Shown here: positions 7,063-14,263 of the stretch, piece after piece
How positions within the stretch are numbered: the stretch's first letter is position 1
How the letters are laid out: each line of letters begins with the position of its first letter
Source: Sterolibacteriaceae bacterium
Lineage (GTDB): Bacteria > Pseudomonadota > Gammaproteobacteria > Burkholderiales > Rhodocyclaceae
Length of the DNA stretch: 56,373 nt
Direction of reading: 5' to 3'
Assembly (NCBI GenBank): GCA_025360425.1
Contig: JANYCD010000059.1
Coordinates: 1-56,373, forward strand
Position numbers and translations under genes: made by a program
Notes under the pieces: model-generated
What the model saw: only the letters and a program-made list of their open reading frames with translations
Told to the model about the DNA's origin: nothing
Database searches by the model: none

Positions 7063-7066
7063 GCTG
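7029..7066 (+). promoter_or_regulatory. Bipartite promoter-like element, copy 2
   Basis: GTTGTTACTCCCC (7029-7041), 15-base spacer, GGCTAAGCTG (7057-7066), identical in both boxes and spacing to the copy upstream of the DUF899 gene. It overlaps the 3' end and stop codon of the regulator and ends 28 bases before ATG 7095. Confidence 0.65.
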
Positions 7067-7094
7067 ATTGCAACATTCGGAAAGGGAGAACACC

Positions 7095-7769
7095 ATGAAC
7101 AGCAGAGAAACCACAACCAACGCAACCACCGGCGTCCAGACAGCAGAAATTGTCCGCGAATACGGCCCGTTTCCACACGCCCCGCACGTGCATGGCGTCA
7201 CGTTTGACGGCACCAACGTCTGGTTCGCCGCGGGCGACACGCTCCGTGCCATCGATCCGGCCAGCGGCAAGGATGTGCGCGCCATCGAGGTCGCGGCACA
7301 TGCCGGCACGGCATTCGACGGGCGCTACTTCTATCAACTCGCCGACGCGCGCATTCAAAAAGTCGACCCCGAGACTGGCAAGGTCGTCGCGACGATTCCT
7401 TCACCCGGCAAAGGTCTCGACTCGGGCCTGACCTGGGCCGAAGGCACGCTCTGGGTTGGACAATACCGCGACCGCAAGATCCACCAGATCGACCCGCAGA
7501 CGGGCGCGATCCTGCGCACGATCGAATCAAACCGCTTTGTCACTGGCGTGACCTGGGTCGACGGTGAGTTTTGGCATGGCACGTGGGAAGGCGAGCAGAG
7601 CGATATCCGCCGCATCGATCCCAACAGCGGCAAGGTGCTGGCCCAACTCACCATGCCCGAAGGCATCAGTGTGTCGGGCCTTGAATCCGATGGCGCCGAC
7701 CTGTTTTACGCGGGCGGCGGTGCCAGTGGAAAAGTGCGTGCCGTGCGCCGCCCCAAGCGCATGCGCTGA
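7095..7769 (+). CDS. Beta-propeller protein (YncE/glutamine cyclotransferase-like)
   Basis: A 224-residue protein from ATG 7095, preceded by AAAGGGAG. It is built of repeats of about 40 residues with the pattern GVTFDGTNVWF…LRAIDPASGKDV, G(S/T)FDGRYFYQLADARIQKVDPETGKVV, GLTWAEGTLWVGQYRDRKIHQIDPQTGAIL, and GVTWVDGEFWHGTW…RRIDPNSGKVL. These are blades of a small beta-propeller as in YncE-like and plant-type glutaminyl-cyclase proteins. No signal peptide is seen, so it is probably cytosolic. It shares its promoter element with the DUF899 gene. The catalytic residues of glutaminyl cyclase cannot be confirmed by eye, so no reaction is claimed. Confidence 0.75.
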   Translation: MNSRETTTNATTGVQTAEIVREYGPFPHAPHVHGVTFDGTNVWFAAGDTLRAIDPASGKDVRAIEVAAHAGTAFDGRYFYQLADARIQKVDPETGKVVATIPSPGKGLDSGLTWAEGTLWVGQYRDRKIHQIDPQTGAILRTIESNRFVTGVTWVDGEFWHGTWEGEQSDIRRIDPNSGKVLAQLTMPEGISVSGLESDGADLFYAGGGASGKVRAVRRPKRMR

Positions 7770-8209
7770 CGGCCAGGGCATGCAGCACCGCATGTGAGGC
7801 ATGGCGGCTACCACCACGGGCGGCAAGCTCAAAAACATCGCGAGCGGATTATTCCGGCGCCCGGAAAAACGCCGTTGTGCTTGATCATCGGCGCGGAAAA
7901 AAGAGCGGGGGAAAGGACCACAATGTCCCTTCACAAAATCGGGTTTACGGATCGACCCAGGACGGCAGCATCGGCGCTGGGGAAGCAGAGATGACGGTCG
8001 CCGAAAGCCAGTCGGGGTTGAGCGGAACGGCGGTCGCTGGAAAGAATCGTGGTCTCCTATTGTTAGACCGTCCGCCCTTCCCGGGCTATTGATATTTCCA
8101 AAATTCATGACGGCAATAGAACCACGCGTTGGTCGTCTCAAGTCAACAATACCGCCCGTGAGCGTTGGAGTCATTGACAACAACTACGCATGTTGTTATT
8201 GTCTCCAAC
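7770..8209. other. Intergenic region without a convincing gene
   Basis: 440 bases between the propeller gene and the toxin gene. Open frames in it lack ribosome sites and family features. The only structure seen is the palindrome and TTGACA box immediately before the toxin gene (8174-8203). Confidence 0.6.
8174..8203 (+). promoter_or_regulatory. Promoter/operator of the tumE-tumA pair
   Basis: TTGACA (8174-8179) is a perfect -35 box. It is followed by an inverted repeat AACAAC (8179-8184), a 7-base spacer and GTTGTT (8192-8197), overlapping where the -10 region should be and ending just before ATG 8210. A palindrome in this place fits autorepression by the DNA-binding antitoxin. Confidence 0.55.
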
Positions 8210-8506
8210 ATGAAGGCCATGCTGCTCTTCCGTACGAGAATCCCTTACTCGGACGCATCGTTTGCCGAGTTGGTGTTGTGGCAGCTCCCGAAGCCATTGG
8301 CCGGCTCCCGCCACGGTTTCAAATACCGGCTGGCGTACGTGGTGCGAGGTGAATGCATCGTTCGTTACGACAACGAGGTTGGCAAAGGGGATCATCGACA
8401 CTTCGGCGGCGTCGAACGCGCCTACAGGTTCACCACGCCGGAGCAACTGGTCGCCGATTTTCAACGAGACATCGCGAGGTGGGATAGTGAAAACCGTAAC
8501 ACTTGA
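8210..8506 (+). CDS. tumE: TumE-family toxin of a type II toxin-antitoxin system
   Basis: A 98-residue protein from ATG 8210. It matches the TumE/DUF6516 toxin family in length and conserved blocks: an N-terminal KAMLLFRTRIPYSDASFAEL strand-rich part, HGFKYRLAYVVRGECIVRYD, NEVGKGDHRHFGGVE and the C-terminal YRFTTPEQLVADFQRDIARW helix. The family acts as a growth-inhibiting toxin, proposed to be an RNase, neutralised by its partner. Unusually for many systems the toxin gene comes first; its stop overlaps the antitoxin start, so translation is coupled. The ribosome site is weak and the start is inferred from family length. Confidence 0.85.
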   Translation: MKAMLLFRTRIPYSDASFAELVLWQLPKPLAGSRHGFKYRLAYVVRGECIVRYDNEVGKGDHRHFGGVERAYRFTTPEQLVADFQRDIARWDSENRNT

Positions 8507-8834
8507 GGTGCGTGCACCGGCCGATTCGATGGGCGATTTCGTACAGGCTTGGAAGACCGGGAAACCCCAAAAAACCGCGCATATCAGTTTTGCCAGCCCC
8601 GAACTGCTCTGGCAGGTGCTCACGGCCAAGCGCTGGGAATTGCTCAAGGCGTTGTGTGGCGCCGGTCCCGTATCCATCCGCGAAGCCGCTCGGCGCGTCG
8701 GTCGCGACGTGAAGGCTGTTCACGGCGACGTGACCGCATTGCTTGGCGCCGGTGTCATCGACCGCATCGAAGACGGCCGCATCGTGTTTCCGTTCGAGGC
8801 CGTCAAGGTCGAGTTTCTGTTACAGGCGGCCTAG
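8487..8834 (+). CDS. tumA: TumA-family antitoxin, DNA-binding
   Basis: A 115-residue protein from GTG 8487, overlapping the end of the toxin gene by 20 bases in another frame. The C-terminal half is a winged helix-turn-helix (ELLKALCGAGPVSIREAARR followed by DVKAVHGDVTALLGAGVIDR), typical of the HVO_A0114/TumA DNA-binding family. The N-terminal TVTLEVRAPADSMGDFVQAW segment is the toxin-facing part in such proteins. It would bind the palindrome at 8179-8197 and neutralise TumE. Good match to the family in length and order. Confidence 0.85.
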   Translation: MKTVTLEVRAPADSMGDFVQAWKTGKPQKTAHISFASPELLWQVLTAKRWELLKALCGAGPVSIREAARRVGRDVKAVHGDVTALLGAGVIDRIEDGRIVFPFEAVKVEFLLQAA

Positions 8835-8959
8835 CATGTTTGCGTTGCGATGGTCGATCCTTTCGTCCCGGTGGACTACCTGCAGCTGTTGAACTCGTTG
8901 GACCTTTACAGTTGCGGGTTTCTGACGGTAGGCATGCCGGTATTTCTCCTGTAATTCGT

Positions 8960-10195
8960 TCAATGGCCCCTGCTTGGGGGCGCCGCGAGATCGGGAAAGT
9001 CGGTGGACTTGGCCAGACTGTCGGCGTCGTAGGCCTGCAGCATATCCAAGCGTCCGGCGCGTACCAGCCTGGTCCAGTCGGGGTTGGAGAGCATCGCACG
9101 ACCGACGCCGATCATGTCGAAGTCGCCGCGATTGAACATTTCCATCAGGCGGTTCAGATTGGTGATCGTGGTCAGCTTGGCCTTCTCGTCCTTGACCTGG
9201 CGGCGGATGGTGTAGGGCACCAGCTCCTTGTCGAGGCTGATCGAACCGACGGTGATGGTGGGCAAGCCGCTGATTTTTTTTGTCCACCCAGCGAGGTTCA
9301 TGTCGCTGCCCTCGAACTCCGGTTCCCAGAAGCGCCGCGTCGAGGCGTGGAAGCAGTCGACACCGGCATCGACGAGTGTCTCGACCAGACCTGCGAGTTC
9401 CTGAGGCGTTTCGGCCAGGCGCGCGCCGTAATCCTGGATCTTCCACTGCGAGTAACGGAAGAAGATGGGAAAGTCGGGGCCGGTGCGGCGACGACATTCC
9501 TTCACCACCTCGGCGGCGAAGCGCGAACGCTCGCGCAGGGTCTTGCCACCGTAGCCGTCAGTACGGCGATTGGTGACGTGCCAGAAAAACTGGTCGATCA
9601 GGTAGCCGTGCGCGGCGTGGATTTCCAGCCCATCGAAGCCAAGTCGTTTTGCATCTTCCGCACCCTGCCCGTAGATGGCGATGACATCGTCGATGTCCGC
9701 CTGCGTCATCGGTTCCGACTGCTGCACCGGTTCCTTCATCGGCGTGCCGTCGGTGGGCGTGATGTAAAGGCCGGACGGACCACGCGAAGGCAGGTGGTAA
9801 AAGGGCCAGGAGCGCGCCTTGCGGATCATGCCGACGTGCCACAACTGGGGAATTATTTTCGCGCCGGCCTCATGCACGACCTTGGCGATCTGTTTCCAGT
9901 CGGTCAGCGGCCACAGGCTGTGGAAGTGGGTCTGGTCGGGTTCGACCGGCGCGACCGGGTCGCCGATGGCGGAGGCCTCGCCGATCAGCAGGCTGGTGCC
10001 GGCCTCGGCGCGCATCTGGTAGTAGCGGTGGAAGCTGGGGCCAAGCACGCCGCCGCGCGCCTTGCCGTGCCCCATGGCGGGCATGACGATGCGGTTCTTG
10101 AGTTCGAGCGACTTGATCCTGATCGGCTGGAACAACGGTGCGACGGAAGGATCGATGTCCGCTTCGGAGATTTCCTGCGCATTATTTGCGGCCAT
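8960..10195 (-). CDS. Old-Yellow-Enzyme family NADH:flavin oxidoreductase
   Basis: A 411-residue FMN-binding TIM-barrel protein from ATG 10195 with GAGGG upstream. Family features are LFQPIRIKSLELKNRIVMPAM at the N-terminus, GEASAIGDP (FMN region), IPQLWHVGM, DGLEIHAAHGYLIDQFF with the His-x2-His substrate/FMN motif followed by NRRTDGYGG, and the phosphate site MIGVGRAMLSNPDW. It lacks the C-terminal iron-sulfur/FAD region of 2,4-dienoyl-CoA reductase, so it is the single-domain type that reduces activated C=C bonds such as enones. It is the last gene of the carboxylase operon and is separated from the acyl-CoA dehydrogenase by a palindromic repeat. It may reduce an unsaturated ketone before carboxylation or an enoyl intermediate after it. 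Confidence 0.88.
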   Translation of the reverse strand: MAANNAQEISEADIDPSVAPLFQPIRIKSLELKNRIVMPAMGHGKARGGVLGPSFHRYYQMRAEAGTSLLIGEASAIGDPVAPVEPDQTHFHSLWPLTDWKQIAKVVHEAGAKIIPQLWHVGMIRKARSWPFYHLPSRGPSGLYITPTDGTPMKEPVQQSEPMTQADIDDVIAIYGQGAEDAKRLGFDGLEIHAAHGYLIDQFFWHVTNRRTDGYGGKTLRERSRFAAEVVKECRRRTGPDFPIFFRYSQWKIQDYGARLAETPQELAGLVETLVDAGVDCFHASTRRFWEPEFEGSDMNLAGWTKKISGLPTITVGSISLDKELVPYTIRRQVKDEKAKLTTITNLNRLMEMFNRGDFDMIGVGRAMLSNPDWTRLVRAGRLDMLQAYDADSLAKSTDFPDLAAPPSRGH

Positions 10196-10224
10196 TAATT
10201 TTTCCCTCGATCAAAAGCTATTGC

Positions 10225-10292
10225 ACCACAGAGGACACAGAGGACGCAGAGAAAATCAAACTCCTTATGTTCTTCTCTGTGTCCTCTGTGGT
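10225..10292. repeat. Long inverted repeat between the OYE and dehydrogenase genes
   Basis: An 18-bp perfect inverted repeat (ACCACAGAGGACACAGAG at 10225-10242, complement at 10275-10292) around a 32-base loop. The tandem CACAGAGGA units are typical of a widely dispersed intergenic repeat. The right arm overlaps the first base of the acyl-CoA dehydrogenase stop codon (TAA, 10292-10294). As RNA it forms a strong hairpin that may attenuate or protect the upstream message. Confidence 0.75.
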
Positions 10293-11452
10293 TAAGCTTT
10301 TTTCTTCGCCTGATCGTAGATGTCGCGGCCGATCAGGTGTTTCATGATCTCGATCGAGCCGCCAGCGATCTTGACGATGCGCGCATCAGCATAGGCACGC
10401 GCAATCGGGTACTCCCACATGTAGCCCCAGCCGCCAAACAGTTGCAGGCATTCGTCCACCACCTTGCAGTGCAGGTTGGACATCCACATCTTGGCCATGG
10501 CCGAGTCGATGGGCGTGAGCTTGCCGTCCATGAACTGCTGGATGCAGTGGTCGGTGAACACGCGGCCGATCACCGCCTCGGTTTTGAGTTCGGCCATCTT
10601 GAACTGGGTATTCTGGAAATCGGCGATGGTCTTGCCGAAGGCTTCGCGCTGGGCGGTGTAGTCCACCGTGTAATCGATGACGGTTTCCACCACGGTGGCC
10701 GAGCGGATGGCCTGTGTCAGGCGCTCCTGCGCCAGTTTCGCCATCATGATGGCGAAGCCCTGCCCCTCGCTGCCGAGCATGGCACTGGCCGGGACGCGCA
10801 GGTCTTCAAAGAAAAGTTCGGATGTATCCTGTGCCTTCAATCCAAGTTTTTCGAGATTCCGGCCACGCTTGAAACCGGGCAGGCTGGCGTCGACCAGAAA
10901 CAGCGTGACGCCCTTGGCGCCGGCCGCGCTGTCGGTCTTGGTGGCGAGGATGACGAGGTCGCACAACTGGCCGTTGGAGATGAACACCTTCTGTCCGTTG
11001 ATCACATAGTCGTCGCCATCGCGCACCGCGCGCGTGCGAATCGCTTTCAAGTCGGAGCCGGCATGCGGCTCGGTCAATCCCAACGCAGCGATCGCTTCGC
11101 CGCTGACCATTTTTGGCAACCACTGGCTTTTTTGCGCATCGGTGCCGAAACTTTCGATGTAGGTCGCCGCCATCTCGGAGTGGATGTAGAAGCCCGGCCC
11201 GGTGTATCCCCCTTTGGCCATTTCTTCCACCATGATGACCTGGAACAGGTAATCCAGTCCCAGCCCGCCGTACGCTTCGGGGATCGAACAGCACAACAGG
11301 CCGGTTTCTCCCGCCTTCAGCCACAACGCGCGCGGCACGACTCCGTCCTCCTCCCACTGCTGGTGGTGAGGGGCAATTTCGCGGTCAATGAATTTCTTTA
11401 CTGTGTCGCGAAATTGTTCGTGATCCGAGTTGAAGAAGTTGCGTTCTTTCAC
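10292..11452 (-). CDS. Acyl-CoA dehydrogenase
   Basis: A 386-residue FAD enzyme. It starts at GTG 11452 with AAAGGA upstream; no better ATG exists. Recognisable parts are the helical N-terminus (FRDTVKKFIDREIAPHHQQWEEDG), the FAD/substrate strand region (ALGLTEPHAGSDLKAIRTRAV), TIAD-type GKTIADFQNTQFKMAEL and QLFGGWGYMWEYPIARAYADARI. The canonical catalytic Glu of the YEG motif is absent: the site reads KIAGGSIEIMKHLIGR. This is the form seen in long-chain, isovaleryl and citronellyl-type dehydrogenases that place the base elsewhere. That points to a branched or bulky acyl-CoA. It is likely translated with the crotonase and hydratase genes upstream. Confidence 0.9.
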   Translation of the reverse strand: MKERNFFNSDHEQFRDTVKKFIDREIAPHHQQWEEDGVVPRALWLKAGETGLLCCSIPEAYGGLGLDYLFQVIMVEEMAKGGYTGPGFYIHSEMAATYIESFGTDAQKSQWLPKMVSGEAIAALGLTEPHAGSDLKAIRTRAVRDGDDYVINGQKVFISNGQLCDLVILATKTDSAAGAKGVTLFLVDASLPGFKRGRNLEKLGLKAQDTSELFFEDLRVPASAMLGSEGQGFAIMMAKLAQERLTQAIRSATVVETVIDYTVDYTAQREAFGKTIADFQNTQFKMAELKTEAVIGRVFTDHCIQQFMDGKLTPIDSAMAKMWMSNLHCKVVDECLQLFGGWGYMWEYPIARAYADARIVKIAGGSIEIMKHLIGRDIYDQAKKKA

Positions 11453-11515
11453 GTGCTGAATCCTTTGCTGGACGAAGCGCGGACTGCGCCCCGGATCGGA
11501 ATGCCGATCAATTGA

Positions 11516-12310
11516 TCATTCTTCGGCCTTGCGGAACTGACGGAAATTCGGCTTGCGCTTTTCCATGAAGGCGGTGGCGCCTTCGGTCTGCTCGGGGTTG
11601 CCGGCGATTTGTATCATCGCCTGCTTCGCCATCTCGAACGAGGGCATCAACATTTCGAACCAGCAGTTCGCGCCCACCTTGGTCATTTCGAGATAGGTCG
11701 GACTGCGGTCGAGCAGCGTCTCGCACCATTCGGTGACTTCCTTGTGCAACTCGGCGTGCGGTACGACCTTGTTGACCATGCCCAGATCGAGCGCTTCCTG
11801 CGCGGTATATTGCTTGCACATGTAGATGACTTCGCGGGTCTTCTTTTCGCCGATGGTCAACGCCAGCAAATTGGTGCCGCCGAAAAAGGGCGAGCTGCCG
11901 ACCTTGGGGCCGACCTGGCCGAACTTGGCATGCTCGGAGGCGATGGCGAGGTCGGCGCAGATCACGACTTCGTTTCCGCCACCAATCGCGACACCATTCA
12001 CGGCGGCGATCACCGGCTGGCGAATGCGGCGCATCAGGGTCAGGCCTTTGACGGCGGCATCGAACAACTTGCGGCCTTTTTCCGGCGAGAAATTCTTCAG
12101 GTCGGCGAGATAGCCGCCGGCGCAGAAGGCCTTGTCGCCAGCGCCGGTGACGACCACGACGCCCAGCGTCTTGTCGTCATGGCACATTTCCAGCGCTGTG
12201 GAATACTCGACCATCATTTCGTAGTCGAAGCTGTTGTGCCGCTCCGCGTGGTTGAAGGTGATCCAGCCTGTTCCACCGCGCTTTTCGAAGAGGATGTGCT
12301 TGAAGCCCAT
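11516..12310 (-). CDS. Crotonase-family enzyme of the MenB/BadI type
   Basis: A 264-residue crotonase from ATG 12310, with AGGAAA upstream. The oxyanion-hole segments are GDKAFCAGGYLADL and NGVAIGGGNEVVICADLAIAS. The block FGQVGPKVGSS… followed by GEKKTREVIYMCKQYTAQEALDLG and VPHAELHKEVTEW is characteristic of naphthoyl-CoA synthase (MenB) and 2-ketocyclohexanecarboxyl-CoA hydrolase (BadI), not of ordinary enoyl-CoA hydratases. BadI performs a retro-Dieckmann ring opening of a cyclic beta-ketoacyl-CoA. The Asp of the usual GSFD/GSVD motif is replaced (GSSPFF), so the exact chemistry is uncertain. Its place beside a ketone carboxylase and a CoA ligase makes C-C cleavage of a beta-ketoacyl-CoA an attractive role. 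Confidence 0.82.
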   Translation of the reverse strand: MGFKHILFEKRGGTGWITFNHAERHNSFDYEMMVEYSTALEMCHDDKTLGVVVVTGAGDKAFCAGGYLADLKNFSPEKGRKLFDAAVKGLTLMRRIRQPVIAAVNGVAIGGGNEVVICADLAIASEHAKFGQVGPKVGSSPFFGGTNLLALTIGEKKTREVIYMCKQYTAQEALDLGMVNKVVPHAELHKEVTEWCETLLDRSPTYLEMTKVGANCWFEMLMPSFEMAKQAMIQIAGNPEQTEGATAFMEKRKPNFRQFRKAEE

Positions 12311-12357
12311 GATGTGATTTCCTGTCTGTGTGAATGGGTGAGGTGATCAGGCAAAAG

Positions 12358-13212
12358 TCAGGCAAGAAGCGCACGACCATTGTCGACGATCTTGACATTG
12401 CGCTCGATGGCGGTGCAGCGGAACCATGCGGTCTTGCCGTCGATCCAGATTTCGGTGCGGAAGGTTTCGCCCGGATAAACCGGCGAGCTGAAGCGCAGGT
12501 CGAAGGTGGTGAGCTGTTCCGCCTGGTACTTGCAGACGTGCTTGATGATTTCGAAGATCGCCATACCGAAAGTGCCGAGGCCATGGAAGATCGGCTTGGG
12601 GAAGCCGGCCTTGATGGCGAGGTCGGGATCGGCGTGGATCGGGTTGTCGTCGCCGCTCAAACGATAGATCAACGCGGCGCGCGGATCGATGGCGCATTCC
12701 GCGGTGATGTCAGCGAGGCGTTCTGGCATCGCGTGAGGTTTCGGTACTTCAATTTTTGGGCCTCCGAAGCCGTCGTTGCCGCGCAGCACCAGGGTGTGGG
12801 TCATGACGGCAATCGAATCGCCGCTGGCCTTGTCGAACAGCTCGCGGTCAATGTAGAGCAGCGCGCCCTTGCCTTCGCCCTTGTCGATGATCCTGGTGAC
12901 CTTGTTCTGGCCGATGATGGTAGCCTCGGGCGGAATCGGGTGACGCACGGTGAGGCTCTGCTCGCCGTGCAGCAGCTTGACGAAATCGATGCCGAGGTCC
13001 GGCTCCTTGTACCAGACGCCCGGCCGGCACAGCACCACGGCCATGGTCGGCAGCGCCTGCAGGTTTTTCTCGAAGGTGAATTTCAATTCGTCGCGGTTGA
13101 GCGGATCCTTGGAGAGGCCAAGGCCCAGCGCATAGAGCATGGTGTCGCGGATGGTGTAGCTCTGCTCGATCAGATCGAATTTGTAATTGAGGACTTTGTC
13201 GTAGTTGAGCAT
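12358..13212 (-). CDS. Two-hotdog MaoC-type enoyl-CoA hydratase
   Basis: A 284-residue protein from ATG 13212; GTG 13215 is immediately before it. It contains two hotdog folds. The degenerate N-terminal half begins FDLIEQSYTIRDTMLYALGLGL. The C-terminal MaoC half has the hydratase signature YRLSGDDNPIHADPDLAIKAGF with the catalytic Asp and His, then PIFHGLGTFGMA. This is the layout of 2-enoyl-CoA hydratase 2 and the hydratase domain of human HSD17B4, giving (R)-3-hydroxyacyl-CoA. Its usual partner, an (R)-specific SDR, lies immediately upstream (13242-14150), so the two probably perform consecutive hydration and oxidation. Similar pairs serve steroid side-chain degradation. Confidence 0.88.
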   Translation of the reverse strand: MLNYDKVLNYKFDLIEQSYTIRDTMLYALGLGLSKDPLNRDELKFTFEKNLQALPTMAVVLCRPGVWYKEPDLGIDFVKLLHGEQSLTVRHPIPPEATIIGQNKVTRIIDKGEGKGALLYIDRELFDKASGDSIAVMTHTLVLRGNDGFGGPKIEVPKPHAMPERLADITAECAIDPRAALIYRLSGDDNPIHADPDLAIKAGFPKPIFHGLGTFGMAIFEIIKHVCKYQAEQLTTFDLRFSSPVYPGETFRTEIWIDGKTAWFRCTAIERNVKIVDNGRALLA

Positions 13213-13241
13213 CACGGACGCTTTCGAAATTGTTGTGTGGA

Positions 13242-14150
13242 TCAGATCTTGGACGGTTCGCCACGCTCGTGGATCTGGTTCGGCCGTGCGGCGGCGACGA
13301 TGCGATGCACTTCGGCGTTGATCAGCGTGGGATCTTCCTGCGCTTCCATTTCCGGACCGTGGGTGTAACCCTCCAGCACCGAATAGCGAATGCCCCAGGC
13401 TTCGAAAATGCGGCCGGTGATGTCCTTAGATTGCGGGCTGGCCAGATAAGTGGCGAGGGACGCGATCCAGGTCGGGCTGCGCCGGCGCAGCACTTCTTCG
13501 CTGTAGACCATGCCGGTAGTGAGGCGGGTGTTGGCGCGCGGGGCGATCACGTTCACCGTCACGCCGTAGCCGGCGCCGGCCATTTCGTTGGCGAGCACCA
13601 GCGAAAAGGAGGCGATGCCGGCCTTGGCCGAGGCGTAATTGGTCTGCCCGACCAGGCTGCCGAACAGGCCCGAATGCGAGGTTGTGTTGATGATGCGCGC
13701 ATCGTTGGTGCTGCCGGATTTCTTGTTGGCACGCCAGTGGACCACGGCATGGTGCGACGGGGCGGCGGTGCCCTTCAGGTGCACGCGAACCACGTCGTCC
13801 CAGTCGGCTTCGCTCATGTTGACAAACATCTTGTCGCGCAGGATGCCGGCGTTGTTGATCAACACGTCGAGGCGGCCGTAGGTGTCGAGCGCCTGCTGCA
13901 CCATCTCCTGCGCCGACTTCCAGTTGGAAACGTCGCCGCCGTTGACCACGGCTTCGCCGCCGGCGGCACGGATTTCGTCGACCACCTGCTGCGCCGGGGT
14001 CACATCGACACCGCGACCGGCCTCGTCGCCGCCGATGTCGTTGACCACCACTCTGGCGCCATGCTTGGCCAGCATCAGCGAATAGTCGCGACCCACGCCG
14101 CGGGCGCCGCCGGTAACGATGGCCACGCGGCCTTCACATAGTTTGCTCAA
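13242..14150 (-). CDS. SDR-family (R)-3-hydroxyacyl-CoA dehydrogenase-like
   Basis: A 302-residue short-chain dehydrogenase starting at TTG 14150, chosen because GGGAG lies eight bases upstream and the Rossmann strand begins right after. The NAD(P) motif is TGGARGVG (13-20), NNAG is at 99-102, and the catalytic Ser lies in NTTSHSG with YASAK (Tyr172, Lys176). The acidic ND after the second strand (VVVNDIGG) favours NAD. The insert DIGGDEAGRGVDVTPAQ is typical of HSD17B4/Hsd4A-type enzymes that oxidise (R)-3-hydroxyacyl-CoA. It pairs with the MaoC hydratase downstream. Confidence 0.88.
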   Translation of the reverse strand: MSKLCEGRVAIVTGGARGVGRDYSLMLAKHGARVVVNDIGGDEAGRGVDVTPAQQVVDEIRAAGGEAVVNGGDVSNWKSAQEMVQQALDTYGRLDVLINNAGILRDKMFVNMSEADWDDVVRVHLKGTAAPSHHAVVHWRANKKSGSTNDARIINTTSHSGLFGSLVGQTNYASAKAGIASFSLVLANEMAGAGYGVTVNVIAPRANTRLTTGMVYSEEVLRRRSPTWIASLATYLASPQSKDITGRIFEAWGIRYSVLEGYTHGPEMEAQEDPTLINAEVHRIVAAARPNQIHERGEPSKI

Positions 14151-14243
14151 ATTTTAACTCCCGATTCTTAACCTGCTTAATCTTAAATTTTGGTGCTGTG
14201 CTTCCTATACGTCTCAAGGCGCATGAAGGCCACCCTCTCCCAT

Positions 14244-14263
14244 CCTCTCCCTCAAGGGAGAGG
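14244..14263. repeat. Perfect 8-bp palindromic repeat after the CoA ligase gene
   Basis: CCTCTCCC-TCAA-GGGAGAGG abuts the ligase stop codon (14264-14266). The sequence, with the neighbouring CCCTCTCCCATCC, matches a common dispersed palindrome type. Without a T-run it is more likely an mRNA-stabilising or processing hairpin than a full terminator, because the operon continues. Confidence 0.6.

Noticed and set aside
7527..8183. Minus-strand frame of 218 codons covering the gap before tumE
   Set aside because: It overlaps the propeller gene antisense, is rich in Arg/Pro/Ser with low complexity and has no ribosome site.
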